Below, piece after piece: positions 15,359 through 23,986 of a DNA stretch of 29,816 nucleotides. Made by a program: the position numbers and the translations under genes. The notes beneath the pieces were generated by a model. It was given only the letters and a program-made list of their open reading frames with translations, was not told the origin of the DNA and did not search any database. The stretch comes from Bacillota bacterium (GTDB taxonomy: Bacteria; Bacillota; Clostridia; Lachnospirales; Lachnospiraceae). Where the stretch lies: positions 1-29,816 of the forward strand of contig JAEZPG010000037.1 of assembly GCA_023413555.1 (NCBI GenBank). The letters run 5' to 3'. Position 1 is the first letter of the stretch, and each line of letters starts with the position of its first letter.

Positions 15359-17560
15359 TTACTTTGAGAACCCCACATTATCCAATAATATCCTTCCTGT
15401 TTCCTGCTTGGTGAAGGCAAACTCGATTGAAGTAACTTTACTTAAATCCAGGCTTTCACTATCTACCTTAAATTCCTTAAGTGGAATTCTCACAGTCTGC
15501 ATCTCCGTCTTCACATCCATAATATTTTTGCTAAATTGCAATTTAAATAACCGTATGTATAGAGGTGGATATATCTTACAAATCTTTGCCAATTCCACCG
15601 AAGCACTATTACCACTGGAATCTTTTATGATAATTTCATAATTGAGTAGTTCTTCCTTGCTTTTTGGTGTTCTCTCTGTATCAATATCAGCCACATCGAA
15701 TTGGAGATAGCTACTTTCCTTAAGATCATAGGCTTGTTGATTAAAATATAATCCATATTTCGCACTTCTTTGGTTCCACCAAAGATAGGCAGCATGATTA
15801 GCGGTTTCGTAAGAGCCATCTTCCTCATAATACGTTACAGCCTGCTCCCTATTGAAATAAATGTCCTCACATTTACTCATCCCATTTGGTACCGTTATGG
15901 TTGTCAAGGAGATATCTTCCTCATAATCAGCTAAAGGAACAAAACTGCCATCCTTATAACCACTAATATAGACAGTGGCTGGTAATCCCTTCCTCTTATG
16001 TAGGTTACTCTGAAACAGACTTCGATTCTCCTTCTTCCCTAAAAGCGTATCTTCTAAGAAAGTAGTAACATAGCTTTTAAGTATCTTTCTCTGTTCAGAA
16101 TCTTTCATTATATCAACTTTATTAATCATTAGACTGTTTGGAAAGGTGAAATCCTGTTGCCAGGTTGTATTAAACTGACCATGATTGGCTCCTGCTATAT
16201 ATAAATACGTCTTATAGCTATCCTTATTTCCAGTAAACTTGATATTGTTGTACTGTTTCATTCCCATGAAAATAGAAACATCACTATCATTGGCACCCTG
16301 TATTAACAAATAGTTTATATCTGTTAACGTAACATCCCTACCTGATGGTAGATATTGATCCACAGAGGGAGCAATAGCAATAACAGATTGAATGTTATAA
16401 TGATATGAATAGGATTGATATCCTGCATCTGGGTCATGCCCCAACTTATTGTAAAGAGCTGCTAGGGCAACTGCTTCTCCTCCTCTACTGTGACCTATCA
16501 ATGCAAGCTTTTCATAATTAAGCTTTCCGGCTAAAGGACCAAGGTTATTGTAATTCTTCACCTGACGCATATTTTCCAAAAGAAGATGTGCTCTGCCGGC
16601 ATTTTCCCCAGATAGTCCTTCTGGTAAGTAATAATTGCAGACATTCTCATCTACAGAAACTACCACATAGCCTAAGCTGGCAAGATGCTCTCCCAGATAG
16701 GCATACCCTAAATAAGAATCCGTGACCATCGTATGGTTGCCATGAATTATAAAGACCACAGGACAGTTCTTTGCATCCTCTGGATACCAGATTCGCCCCC
16801 TAAGAGGTACCTGTGTAATATCATAGCCAAGATAGGTCTGACGTGTCCATCGTTTAATCCCGGTGTTATCCCAAAGATAATTACTTAAATCTATCGTAGT
16901 AGAGGTCAAATCATCCTCTTCGTCTATTCCATAGTCTAAGCTGGCAACTTGATATATACCGGCTTCCCACTGTGAGCTTAATAAAGGAGTAACATTCTCC
17001 ATTATATCACTCTGTTCTATGTCTATATAAGCTTCTAAGGTATGTGTCTTTATTCCAGAACCAAAAATAAAAATGCAAAACACAATATTGAACCCTAAGC
17101 CAAGTAATAGAGTAATAAACGGTAAACTCCTTATCTTTTTGCATTTTATAATAACAAATAGGCTTCTGGCTAACAAATGTTCTACCAGAACTACCACTCC
17201 GGCATAAGTAACCATCCAAATTGTGCTGATTCTAGAACTTACGGATACATATAAGAATAAATACAGATCAGTAAACAAGATTGCACCATTAAGAATTACT
17301 CGAAAGTATGGCTTACATATCGGCTTTGTAATCCACATAAGAAAGCCTCTTATGAGACAAAGAAGACCGAAGGATACCACAGTAAATATAGTAAAATCTA
17401 TGATACTAGGTAAGCCGGTACCCATACACTGAACCGCTACTGTAATAGGTATTATAATATTAGCCATCCACTGAACCCCCATTGAGGATCCAGAATATTG
17501 GCTTTTTATCCATTGCAATCCTTTATGTATATTATTTTTTATCCACACCCATGTCTTCAT
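15359..17560 (-). CDS. Membrane-anchored alpha/beta hydrolase with C-terminal beta-rich domain
   Basis: The product has 733 residues. The N-terminal ~180 residues hold about five hydrophobic segments. An alpha/beta-hydrolase domain (about 225-500) follows, with an HGN oxyanion motif and the nucleophile elbow GHSRG (Ser358). Asp425 (GANDSD) and His460 (GANHGQ) complete a plausible triad. The last ~200 residues are beta-rich and end in LLDNVGFSK, resembling carbohydrate-binding-type jelly rolls. The hydrolase part resembles the chlorophyllase/PET-hydrolase-like branch. A likely role is esterase or lipase activity at the outer membrane face, which is inference. Start: the ATG at 17560 has GGGGG seven bases upstream, while the ATG at 17584 coincides with the predicted transcription start. 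Confidence 0.8.
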   Translation of the reverse strand: MKTWVWIKNNIHKGLQWIKSQYSGSSMGVQWMANIIIPITVAVQCMGTGLPSIIDFTIFTVVSFGLLCLIRGFLMWITKPICKPYFRVILNGAILFTDLYLFLYVSVSSRISTIWMVTYAGVVVLVEHLLARSLFVIIKCKKIRSLPFITLLLGLGFNIVFCIFIFGSGIKTHTLEAYIDIEQSDIMENVTPLLSSQWEAGIYQVASLDYGIDEEDDLTSTTIDLSNYLWDNTGIKRWTRQTYLGYDITQVPLRGRIWYPEDAKNCPVVFIIHGNHTMVTDSYLGYAYLGEHLASLGYVVVSVDENVCNYYLPEGLSGENAGRAHLLLENMRQVKNYNNLGPLAGKLNYEKLALIGHSRGGEAVALAALYNKLGHDPDAGYQSYSYHYNIQSVIAIAPSVDQYLPSGRDVTLTDINYLLIQGANDSDVSIFMGMKQYNNIKFTGNKDSYKTYLYIAGANHGQFNTTWQQDFTFPNSLMINKVDIMKDSEQRKILKSYVTTFLEDTLLGKKENRSLFQSNLHKRKGLPATVYISGYKDGSFVPLADYEEDISLTTITVPNGMSKCEDIYFNREQAVTYYEEDGSYETANHAAYLWWNQRSAKYGLYFNQQAYDLKESSYLQFDVADIDTERTPKSKEELLNYEIIIKDSSGNSASVELAKICKIYPPLYIRLFKLQFSKNIMDVKTEMQTVRIPLKEFKVDSESLDLSKVTSIEFAFTKQETGRILLDNVGFSK

Positions 17561-17590
17561 TCTTAAACCCCCAGTGTTAAGCATGTGTAC

Positions 17591-17619
17591 ATTATAGAAT
17601 GAAATAGTTATATTGTATA
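17591..17619 (-). promoter_or_regulatory. Candidate promoter for the membrane hydrolase gene
   Basis: On the minus strand TATACA (17619-17614), a 17-base spacer and TATAAT (17596-17591). The -10 is perfect and the -35 moderate. The predicted start near 17584 rules out the first in-frame ATG. Confidence 0.5.
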
Positions 17620-17636
17620 GATATTTCTATCACTTC

Positions 17637-17665
17637 TTGAATTCTAAGAAAAGCTATAGTACAAT
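17637..17665 (+). promoter_or_regulatory. Candidate promoter for putP-like symporter
   Basis: TTGAAT (17637-17642), a 17-base spacer and TACAAT (17660-17665), leaving an AT-rich leader of about 98 bases. Confidence 0.5.
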
Positions 17666-17769
17666 AAAACATATGCGCGTTAAGATATTTATATATTTTT
17701 AACATTCTTTGTATGTAATTTAGTATTACGTTTTATAAATATTAAATCTTATAAAAGGAGGAAATATAT

Positions 17770-19287
17770 TTGGATTTAGCACTAAAACTACTATCCATGG
17801 GATTATATTTAGTTCTAGTAATTGGCATTGGAATTTATTTTAATAATAAGAATAAGACTTCTGATGATTATTTTATTGGAGGAAGAAGTCTGGGGCCATG
17901 GGTGACAGCCATGAGTGCAGAAGCTTCTGACATGAGTAGCTGGCTATTAATGGGGCTTCCTGGAGCAGCATACTTAAGTGGTATCAGTAGTGCTGGTTGG
18001 ACTGCATTAGGTCTTATTATCGGTACTTATTTAAACTGGAAAATTGTAGCCAAGAGACTACGTAAGTACTCTCAAGCATGTGATAACTCTATCACTATTC
18101 CTGATTTCTTCAGTAATCGTTTTAGAGACAAGAAAAATATTCTTATGACAATATCTTCGCTGATGATTATTATCTTTTTTACCGTTTATACAGCTAGTGG
18201 TTTTGCAGCCTGCGGTAAATTATTCAGCAGTACTATGGGCATCGACTATCATGGAGCTATGATTGTATGCGGTTTGGTGATTGCCTGCTATACATTTATT
18301 GGAGGTTTCCTTGCTGCAAGCACTAGTGACTTTGTTCAGGGAACTTTGATGTTTTTCTCTATCATCATAGTTCTGATTGTTGGACTAGTGAAAGCTGGCG
18401 GCGTTGGAAATGTGATTAGTAGTATGAAAGAGTTACCTGGATTTTTAGACATTGCTAATTCTTATGATGTAGCAACCGGAAGTAAACAAGCCTATGGCAT
18501 GATGAATATCTTCTCTGGTCTTGCCTGGGGCCTAGGATACTTTGGTGTTCCTCATATTCTGATTCGTTTTATGGCGATTCGTAATTCTAAGGAGATTACG
18601 AAGTCCAGAATAATCGCTATGACCTGGGTAGTGATTTCTCTTGTAGTAGCTACTTTAATTGGTCTGGTCGGTAGATCCTTATCCACTCAAGGCTTACTTA
18701 GTAGCTTAGATACAACAAATTCTGAAACAATCTTTATTTTAATGACTAATACTTTCCTATATCCTCTATTAGCGGGTGTAGTATTGTCTGGTATTTTGGC
18801 TGCTACCATGAGTACTTCAGACTCCCAACTTTTAATGGTATCCTCTTCTGTAGGAAGCAATTTATTCAAAAAAATTTTCAAGAAGAATGCTTCTGACAAA
18901 CAAGTATTGGTTATATCAAAGATTACTATTTTAGTAGTAGCGGTATTCTCAATCCTAATTGCTTGGGATGAAAATAGCTCTGTCTTTGAATTGGTATCCT
19001 ATGCTTGGGCAGGTTTTGGTGCTGCATTTGGACCTTTAGTGTTGTTCTCCCTGTTCTGGAAACGTACTACTCTAAAGGGAGCCATCTGTGGAATGGTAGG
19101 AGGCGGCTGTCTCTCTATTATTTGGTCTTTATTCATTAAGAAATTTGGTGGAATCTTTGGAATCTATGAATTACTGCCTGCCTTTATCTTTGCATCGATT
19201 CTTATTGTAGTGGTAAGTTTACTAGATAAAGAACCAAGTAAAGAGATTCAGGAAGAATTCGATTCTGTCAATTATGTAGAATGCTAA
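17770..19287 (+). CDS. putP: Sodium/proline symporter (PutP type, SSS family)
   Basis: The product has 505 residues with about 13 transmembrane segments, normal for the solute:sodium symporter family. Segments typical of PutP are seen: SDDYFIGGRSLGPWVTAMSA (about 31-50), ASDMSSWLLMGLPGA with Na+/substrate-site residues, GGFLAASTSDFVQG, LAWGLGYFGVPHILIRFMAI, and SGILAATMSTSDSQLLMVSS. It should import proline, or a related solute, with Na+. The start is a TTG: AAGGAGG (17755-17761) lies eight bases upstream and the next ATG is inside the first helix. It is a single gene, divergent from the hydrolase. Confidence 0.92.
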   Translation: MDLALKLLSMGLYLVLVIGIGIYFNNKNKTSDDYFIGGRSLGPWVTAMSAEASDMSSWLLMGLPGAAYLSGISSAGWTALGLIIGTYLNWKIVAKRLRKYSQACDNSITIPDFFSNRFRDKKNILMTISSLMIIIFFTVYTASGFAACGKLFSSTMGIDYHGAMIVCGLVIACYTFIGGFLAASTSDFVQGTLMFFSIIIVLIVGLVKAGGVGNVISSMKELPGFLDIANSYDVATGSKQAYGMMNIFSGLAWGLGYFGVPHILIRFMAIRNSKEITKSRIIAMTWVVISLVVATLIGLVGRSLSTQGLLSSLDTTNSETIFILMTNTFLYPLLAGVVLSGILAATMSTSDSQLLMVSSSVGSNLFKKIFKKNASDKQVLVISKITILVVAVFSILIAWDENSSVFELVSYAWAGFGAAFGPLVLFSLFWKRTTLKGAICGMVGGGCLSIIWSLFIKKFGGIFGIYELLPAFIFASILIVVVSLLDKEPSKEIQEEFDSVNYVEC

Positions 19288-19460
19288 TTCTGACGACAGA
19301 CACTTTATATAAAAGATAGAAGGGATGAAAAACCAGGCCCAGGAAGCATCTTTTTACTGAAATGCTAACAAGGTTTTACGTTATTTGCTATCCTAGTTTC
19401 CACTATACTTTAGATAATAGCTTATAACTTATGTTTAAATGAGATAGGCAAAAGCGAAGT

Positions 19461-19512
19461 AAATAGGAATGTCGACTAGCTGATTAAATCAACTAGTTCG
19501 ACATTCCTATTT
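19461..19512 (-). terminator. Long near-perfect hairpin, terminator of the xpaC-telA operon
   Basis: AAATAGGAATGTCGA (19461-19475) pairs with TCGACATTCCTATTT (19498-19512). The stem continues through CTAG/CTAG and TGATT/AATCA with one bulge and one mismatch, giving about 24 paired positions. It lies three bases past the stop codon of the last minus-strand gene and also downstream of putP, so it may work in both directions. Confidence 0.7.
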
Positions 19513-19515
19513 ATG

Positions 19516-20154
19516 TTAATATATCGCATTATAAAGATTTCCTGTTGCTATGGAGTATATATGGCTTCCATTGGAATTGTAGAGCTTTGGGGATTTGCTT
19601 AGAGAGGAAAGAGCTTCATAGCCAATATTTACGGTACGGACTAGCAAATGCTTACCATAGGAATCCTCTCGCTGAAATAAACTTTGTAGGGTTTCCCTAG
19701 CCTCTAGCCCCTGGTCCTCCTTCGATTTCTTTATTAAAGTACCATCCTCACTGATCATTAAACCTGCCCTTTGAAGCTCTGTACTGTAAGTGTTCGTCAG
19801 AGAATTCAACCAGTTTCTTCGATTGGAAAACACTCCATTATCCAGTGTATCAAAGGATTTTAACAGTTTGTTATAGGATTCCACTAAATCCTCTGTATTA
19901 CTCTCCATATCTATCTCTGTATCATAAAGGAAATTAGAAAGAGTCAGTTCCACATCCTTAGTCGCCTCATTTATCTCAAGCAAATGACAATTATTAGCAA
20001 ATGGAAGGGCTCTTTTAAATAGAGAATTCTTTCCATAATAGTTGTTGATTAAGCGCTCATAGGAGCCTTTTCTGATTGCACGGTTCTGTTTGGAAAGAGT
20101 ATAACGAGAATGACTTGTTCTTAATGTATACAACCTGATATTATCATACCACAA
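19516..20154 (-). CDS. Hypothetical protein, third gene of xpaC-telA operon
   Basis: The product has 212 residues with no family I recognise. There is no signal peptide and no transmembrane segment. The N-terminus is basic (RTSHSRYTLSKQNRAIRKGS) and the middle is acidic and helical (about 65-110). The segment SNRRNWLNSLTNTY...LMISEDGTL (about 113-142) weakly recalls the C-terminal part of flagellar cap (FliD-like) proteins; this is pattern-level inference only. The TTG start is supported by AAGGAGG seven bases upstream and by the lack of any nearby ATG. It follows telA by 48 bases in the same operon, so a role with TelA/XpaC in envelope or stress tolerance is likely but untested. Confidence 0.75.
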   Translation of the reverse strand: MWYDNIRLYTLRTSHSRYTLSKQNRAIRKGSYERLINNYYGKNSLFKRALPFANNCHLLEINEATKDVELTLSNFLYDTEIDMESNTEDLVESYNKLLKSFDTLDNGVFSNRRNWLNSLTNTYSTELQRAGLMISEDGTLIKKSKEDQGLEARETLQSLFQREDSYGKHLLVRTVNIGYEALSSLSKSPKLYNSNGSHIYSIATGNLYNAIY

Positions 20155-20202
20155 TAGTACTCCTCCTTTTTTAACAGAACGACTACGACTTCATAATACT
20201 AT

Positions 20203-21360
20203 TTATCTTTTATTCATTGTCAATAACTTATTTTTTAACTCCGTCTCTATACGATTTAACTCAACCTCAGCTTCTTTTCTCTTCTGACGGCCTTCTTCTT
20301 GGATTCTGATTACCTCATCCAATGTAGAAATTAAAGATTCATTGGTGGAACGAAGTGTTTCAATATCCACAATACCACGCTCCGATTCTTTAGCCGTCTC
20401 TACCGTTGCCAGCTTTAAGTTCTCTGCGTTCTTCTTCAATAGTTCATTGGTCATGTCTGTTACTTGACGTTGTGCTTTTGCAGCCTCTTGAGAGTGATTA
20501 ATTCCAAGGGCAATAACCATCTGACTCTTCCATAATGGAATTGTGTTCACAAGAGTTGACTGAATCTTCTCTGTCATCATGGTATCATTACTCTGTACCA
20601 AACGAATCTGTGGAGCCATCTGAATAGAGATCATTCTGGTTAATTCCAAATCATGAAGCTTCTTGTCAAAACGGTTACATAGATTTGCAAAATCATTTGC
20701 TGCCTGAGCATCCTCAGGAAGTCCACTTTCCTGTGCCTTCTTCTGTAAAGCCGGTAATTCCTTCTCCTCAGCTTCCTTAAGCTTTTTCTTTCCTGCAAGA
20801 ATATACATAGAAAGCTCTTTAAAATAAGTTTTATTTAGCTCATACATCTTATCTAAAGTAGCGACATCCTTCAGTAACTGTATCTGATGTCCTTCTAATG
20901 CCTTACAGATCTTATTCACATTAACTTCTGCCTTATCATATTTGGTCTTTAATGAAGAAAGCTTATTTGTATTACGTTTAAAGAATCCAAGAATTCCGCC
21001 CTTTTCTTCCTGATTTACATCAAATCCTTTTAACTCTAATACCACATCTGTTAGCATGTTGCCAACTTCCCCAAGATCTTTGGTTCTTACACTGTTTAAT
21101 GCTGTTTCTGAAAAATCAGCAACCTTCTTCTGTGCTCCAGCACCAAACTGAATAATCATATTTGAATTATTTAAATCGATTTGGGAAGAAAAATCATCCA
21201 CCATTTTTCTCTCTTCTACAGTTAAGGTGGTTTCATCGAATACCTGTTCTTCCTCCTCTTTAGTAGCTGGTATAACTTCTAAAGACTTCGCCTCAGTGTT
21301 AAATGGTTCAAAGGTTAAGGTAGGGGTTTCTTTCTCAAATACTTGTTCCTCATTACTCAC
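20203..21360 (-). CDS. TelA family toxic anion resistance protein
   Basis: The product has 385 residues and matches the TelA/KlaA family (PF05816) over most of its length. It is largely alpha-helical with long coiled-coil stretches. Segments such as LSMYILAGKKKLKEAEEKELP, NRFDKKLHDLELTRMISIQM and APQIRLVQSNDTMMTEKIQ, then IPLWKSQMVIALG, are characteristic. Members are linked to tellurite, nisin and other envelope-active resistance, but the mechanism is unknown. The start is GTG, with GGAGG at seven-base spacing and no in-frame ATG nearby. It follows the XpaC-family gene by 50 bases, the same pairing as xpaC-yaaN in Bacillus. Confidence 0.92.
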   Translation of the reverse strand: MSNEEQVFEKETPTLTFEPFNTEAKSLEVIPATKEEEEQVFDETTLTVEERKMVDDFSSQIDLNNSNMIIQFGAGAQKKVADFSETALNSVRTKDLGEVGNMLTDVVLELKGFDVNQEEKGGILGFFKRNTNKLSSLKTKYDKAEVNVNKICKALEGHQIQLLKDVATLDKMYELNKTYFKELSMYILAGKKKLKEAEEKELPALQKKAQESGLPEDAQAANDFANLCNRFDKKLHDLELTRMISIQMAPQIRLVQSNDTMMTEKIQSTLVNTIPLWKSQMVIALGINHSQEAAKAQRQVTDMTNELLKKNAENLKLATVETAKESERGIVDIETLRSTNESLISTLDEVIRIQEEGRQKRKEAEVELNRIETELKNKLLTMNKR

Positions 21361-21410
21361 AAAACATCCTCCATTTCATTTCTGACGAATCATCATGTCA
21401 GCATATTATA

Positions 21411-22616
21411 TTATAATTTAAAATCTTTCTTTGTTAGTCCTTCCTGAGCCAATAATGTATTTAGAACATTGATATCTGTAGCTACTTCCATGGCTACATT
21501 CTCATACAGTCCATCAAATAACTTCTCAAAGGCATCATTTATAGTGTCTAGAGAGTCTTCTATTTCTTTTCTACTATTGGTTATATTCGTACTTTGAATA
21601 GGTTGATGTTCTAAGTCCTTATATACATTTACCAACTTCAGTGTGATTGGAAGGTAGTAATCTATAAATCTACGAATCTCAGATAGCTGCTCTGGATGTT
21701 TGGCTATATGGTCAAATATCTTCTTTATAATCAACTCCAAACGGTCTAACTTCTGGCTCATAGCATCGCCTTCAATGATAACATTAGCCTCACGAACCTG
21801 AGCCACATATTCAGCTCCCAGAGCCTTTGCTTGATGTAAAGCTTTCTCTTCCTCAGAGGCATTCGCCTCTCTAAGTTTTTGTTCTTCCTCCCGTTTTCTT
21901 CTCTCTTCAAAGCTTATCTCTGCCTTACAGTATTGTTCATAGGTGCTATCATCACCTATGAAATAAGTATGCTTCGTGTCCAGATGTCCCTGTGGAAACA
22001 TTCCAAGACGAATCATACGCTTTAGGTCTTTCACTACATATTTGGAGGATTTATCAAGTTGTTCTGCAACCATCTTGATTTCAAAGCAATTGTTTCTTTG
22101 CAATTTGTCCTGATAAACCATAAAACGTTTTGTTCGGTTCTTTAATGATAAACCCTTAATTAGAACACCTAGAGAAACTATAGAAACCGTGGTAAATACT
22201 GCAATTAAAGGTCCAAATACAAAATAGGAATGAATACTCCTAGCAACTAGATATAAGACCAAGGAAGTAATACCAAAACCAACCAAACCAATCATCCCAA
22301 GTACCATCATAACTATACCTGAAACTCTTCCAATCGGTTTATTCATAAACAGATTATTTCCCATATTATAGACATTTTTTCTCTTCTGTTGATAATTCTC
22401 TTTACTATAAAACTGATCATGAAAATGATGTCGAGGATGATTAGGGGGTGCTCCATTAGGGTCCTTATCCTTATAAGTACCAATTGCTCTCTTAACATCG
22501 TTAACCGCTCCGGATACACTTCTTTGAATCTTCTGGTTAAGATTATTAAAATCCATGGAATCCATTGCATCCTGCACAACATCCTTTATCTGATCACCTA
22601 AGTTGTTGCTTCTCAT
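21411..22616 (-). CDS. XpaC-family membrane protein (5-bromo-4-chloroindolyl phosphate hydrolysis family)
   Basis: The product has 401 residues. There is a soluble N-terminus with amphipathic helices, a His-rich patch HPRHHFHDQ (about 60-68), and two transmembrane helices (about 99-122 and 131-153). A winged-helix-like segment (about 175-220, MVAEQLDKSSKYVVKDLKRM) follows. The C-terminal helical XpaC domain contains YYLPITLKLVNVYKDL and is followed by an EDSLDTINDAFEKLFDGL segment. The biochemical role is unknown despite the family name. The start at 22616 is preferred over the ATG at 22622 because GGAGG directly abuts the latter and stands six bases from the former. It is the first gene of the operon with telA. 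Confidence 0.85.
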   Translation of the reverse strand: MRSNNLGDQIKDVVQDAMDSMDFNNLNQKIQRSVSGAVNDVKRAIGTYKDKDPNGAPPNHPRHHFHDQFYSKENYQQKRKNVYNMGNNLFMNKPIGRVSGIVMMVLGMIGLVGFGITSLVLYLVARSIHSYFVFGPLIAVFTTVSIVSLGVLIKGLSLKNRTKRFMVYQDKLQRNNCFEIKMVAEQLDKSSKYVVKDLKRMIRLGMFPQGHLDTKHTYFIGDDSTYEQYCKAEISFEERRKREEEQKLREANASEEEKALHQAKALGAEYVAQVREANVIIEGDAMSQKLDRLELIIKKIFDHIAKHPEQLSEIRRFIDYYLPITLKLVNVYKDLEHQPIQSTNITNSRKEIEDSLDTINDAFEKLFDGLYENVAMEVATDINVLNTLLAQEGLTKKDFKL

Positions 22617-22668
22617 ATGCATCCTCCTACTATGTATTACTATTTTGTGCCATGAAAATTCTGTTCTA

Positions 22669-22697
22669 ATTATAACCTAATAATTAGAAAATAACAA
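22669..22697 (-). promoter_or_regulatory. Promoter of xpaC-telA operon
   Basis: On the minus strand TTGTTA (22697-22692), a 17-base spacer and a perfect TATAAT (22674-22669), about 50 bases upstream of the first start codon. Confidence 0.6.
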
Positions 22698-22723
22698 CTT
22701 GCGAACATATTTTTTAATGACTA

Positions 22724-22771
22724 AGAGCTGTAGCATGAAAGCCAACAACTGGGCTCTAATACAACAGCTCT
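22724..22771 (-). terminator. Hairpin downstream of galE
   Basis: AGAGCTGT (22724-22731) pairs perfectly with ACAGCTCT (22764-22771) around a 32-base loop, which itself holds a GCC/GGC mini-stem. It starts seven bases past the galE stop codon. There is no T-run on the minus strand, so termination is uncertain. Confidence 0.4.
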
Positions 22772-22777
22772 GACTTT

Positions 22778-23791
22778 TTACTTATTATATCCGTTTGGAT
22801 TCATGCTTTGCCATCTCCAAGAATCCTCACACATCTCATCGATGTCCTTTGTAGTTTCAAAACCAAGCTCCTTTTTCGCCTTTGATGCATCCGCATAGCA
22901 GGTTGCAATATCTCCAGCTCTTCTTGGCTTAACGACATAATCTAATTTCTTACCACTGGCTTTTTCAAATGCATGTAGCACCTGAAGAACACTATACCCT
23001 TTCCCTGTACCCAAATTGTAAATAGAGACCCCAGCTTTATCCTCAAGTCTCTTAATGGCCTTTACATGTCCGATTGCTAAGTCAACAACATGAATATAAT
23101 CTCTTACTCCAGTTCCATCAGGGGTGTCATAATCATCCCCAAACACTCCAAGTGCTTCTAATTTTCCAACTGCAACCTGAGCAATATAAGGTAAGAGGTT
23201 ATTAGGAATTCCCTTTGGATCTTCTCCCAGTAAGCCACTCTTATGCGCTCCAATTGGATTAAAGTAACGGAGAAGGATGATATTCCACTCTTTATCTGCT
23301 ACATATAAATCTTGTAGAATCTCTTCAATCATCAGCTTTGTTCTACCATATGGGTTAGTAACAGATAGTGGGAAATCCTCCTTAATAGGAACCGTCTTAG
23401 GATTCCCATACACTGTGGCAGAGGAACTAAATACAATATTCTTTACATTATGTTCACGCATTACCTCTAACAAAACAAGAGTTCCCGTAATATTATTACT
23501 ATAATACTCTAGTGGCTTTGCTACAGATTCTCCCACTGCTTTTAACCCTGCAAAATGAATTACACTATCTATTGATTCTTTCTCAAAAATACCATTAAGT
23601 CCCACTCTGTCAGCGATATCTACCGAATAAAAGTTTATCTTCTTACCAGTAATTTCTTCTACTCTCTTTACCGCCAGCTCACATGAATTACAAAGATTGT
23701 CAACAATTACCACTTCATAACCTGCACTAATCAGTTCTATACAAGTGTGACTTCCTATATAGCCAGCTCCTCCAGTTACCAAAATTGCCAT
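22778..23791 (-). CDS. galE: UDP-glucose 4-epimerase GalE
   Basis: The product has 337 residues, normal length. It is an extended short-chain dehydrogenase with the NAD-binding GGAGYIGS near the N-terminus, VDNLCN, catalytic SSSATVYG, and Tyr148/Lys152 in YGRTK. The RYFNPIGAHKSG and YIHVVDLA segments typical of GalE follow. It interconverts UDP-glucose and UDP-galactose for galactose use and envelope sugars. AAGGAG lies seven bases before the ATG. It is a single gene with its own promoter, divergent from the AEC permease gene. Confidence 0.97.
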   Translation of the reverse strand: MAILVTGGAGYIGSHTCIELISAGYEVVIVDNLCNSCELAVKRVEEITGKKINFYSVDIADRVGLNGIFEKESIDSVIHFAGLKAVGESVAKPLEYYSNNITGTLVLLEVMREHNVKNIVFSSSATVYGNPKTVPIKEDFPLSVTNPYGRTKLMIEEILQDLYVADKEWNIILLRYFNPIGAHKSGLLGEDPKGIPNNLLPYIAQVAVGKLEALGVFGDDYDTPDGTGVRDYIHVVDLAIGHVKAIKRLEDKAGVSIYNLGTGKGYSVLQVLHAFEKASGKKLDYVVKPRRAGDIATCYADASKAKKELGFETTKDIDEMCEDSWRWQSMNPNGYNK

Positions 23792-23831
23792 GATACTTCT
23801 CCTTTGCTTCTCGATTTATCATTATTCTAGG

Positions 23832-23840
23832 ATTATACCA
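23832..23840 (-). promoter_or_regulatory. Extended -10 promoter of galE
   Basis: The minus strand reads TGGTATAAT, a TGn extension plus a perfect -10, about 40 bases upstream of the galE start. The -35 region is poor. Confidence 0.55.
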
Positions 23841-23931
23841 TACTCCTTCTAGTATTTTGACATATTGGAATAAAATTTATTAAAACTTAAGATATACTAC
23901 TACATTTTTTTGTAGTTTTATAGTTTCTCAT

Positions 23932-23960
23932 TTGACTTCTTTTTCAAATTAGATTACAAT
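23932..23960 (+). promoter_or_regulatory. Promoter of AEC permease gene
   Basis: TTGACT (23932-23937), a 17-base spacer and TACAAT (23955-23960), 26 bases before the ATG. An ACTACA-T6-TGTAGT inverted repeat (23899-23916) lies just upstream and could be an operator. Confidence 0.65.
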
Positions 23961-23986
23961 CCTAAAGCATAAGAAGGAGAATACCT

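Noticed and set aside
15327..15641. Plus-strand open frame of 104 codons near the end of the hydrolase gene
   Set aside because: It lies mostly inside the hydrolase gene on the other strand, has no ribosome site and low-complexity Ser/Leu content typical of antisense frames.
17672..17710. GTTAA...TTAAC imperfect palindrome in the putP leader
   Set aside because: It is AT-rich and short, as expected by chance in this composition; not enough to call an operator.
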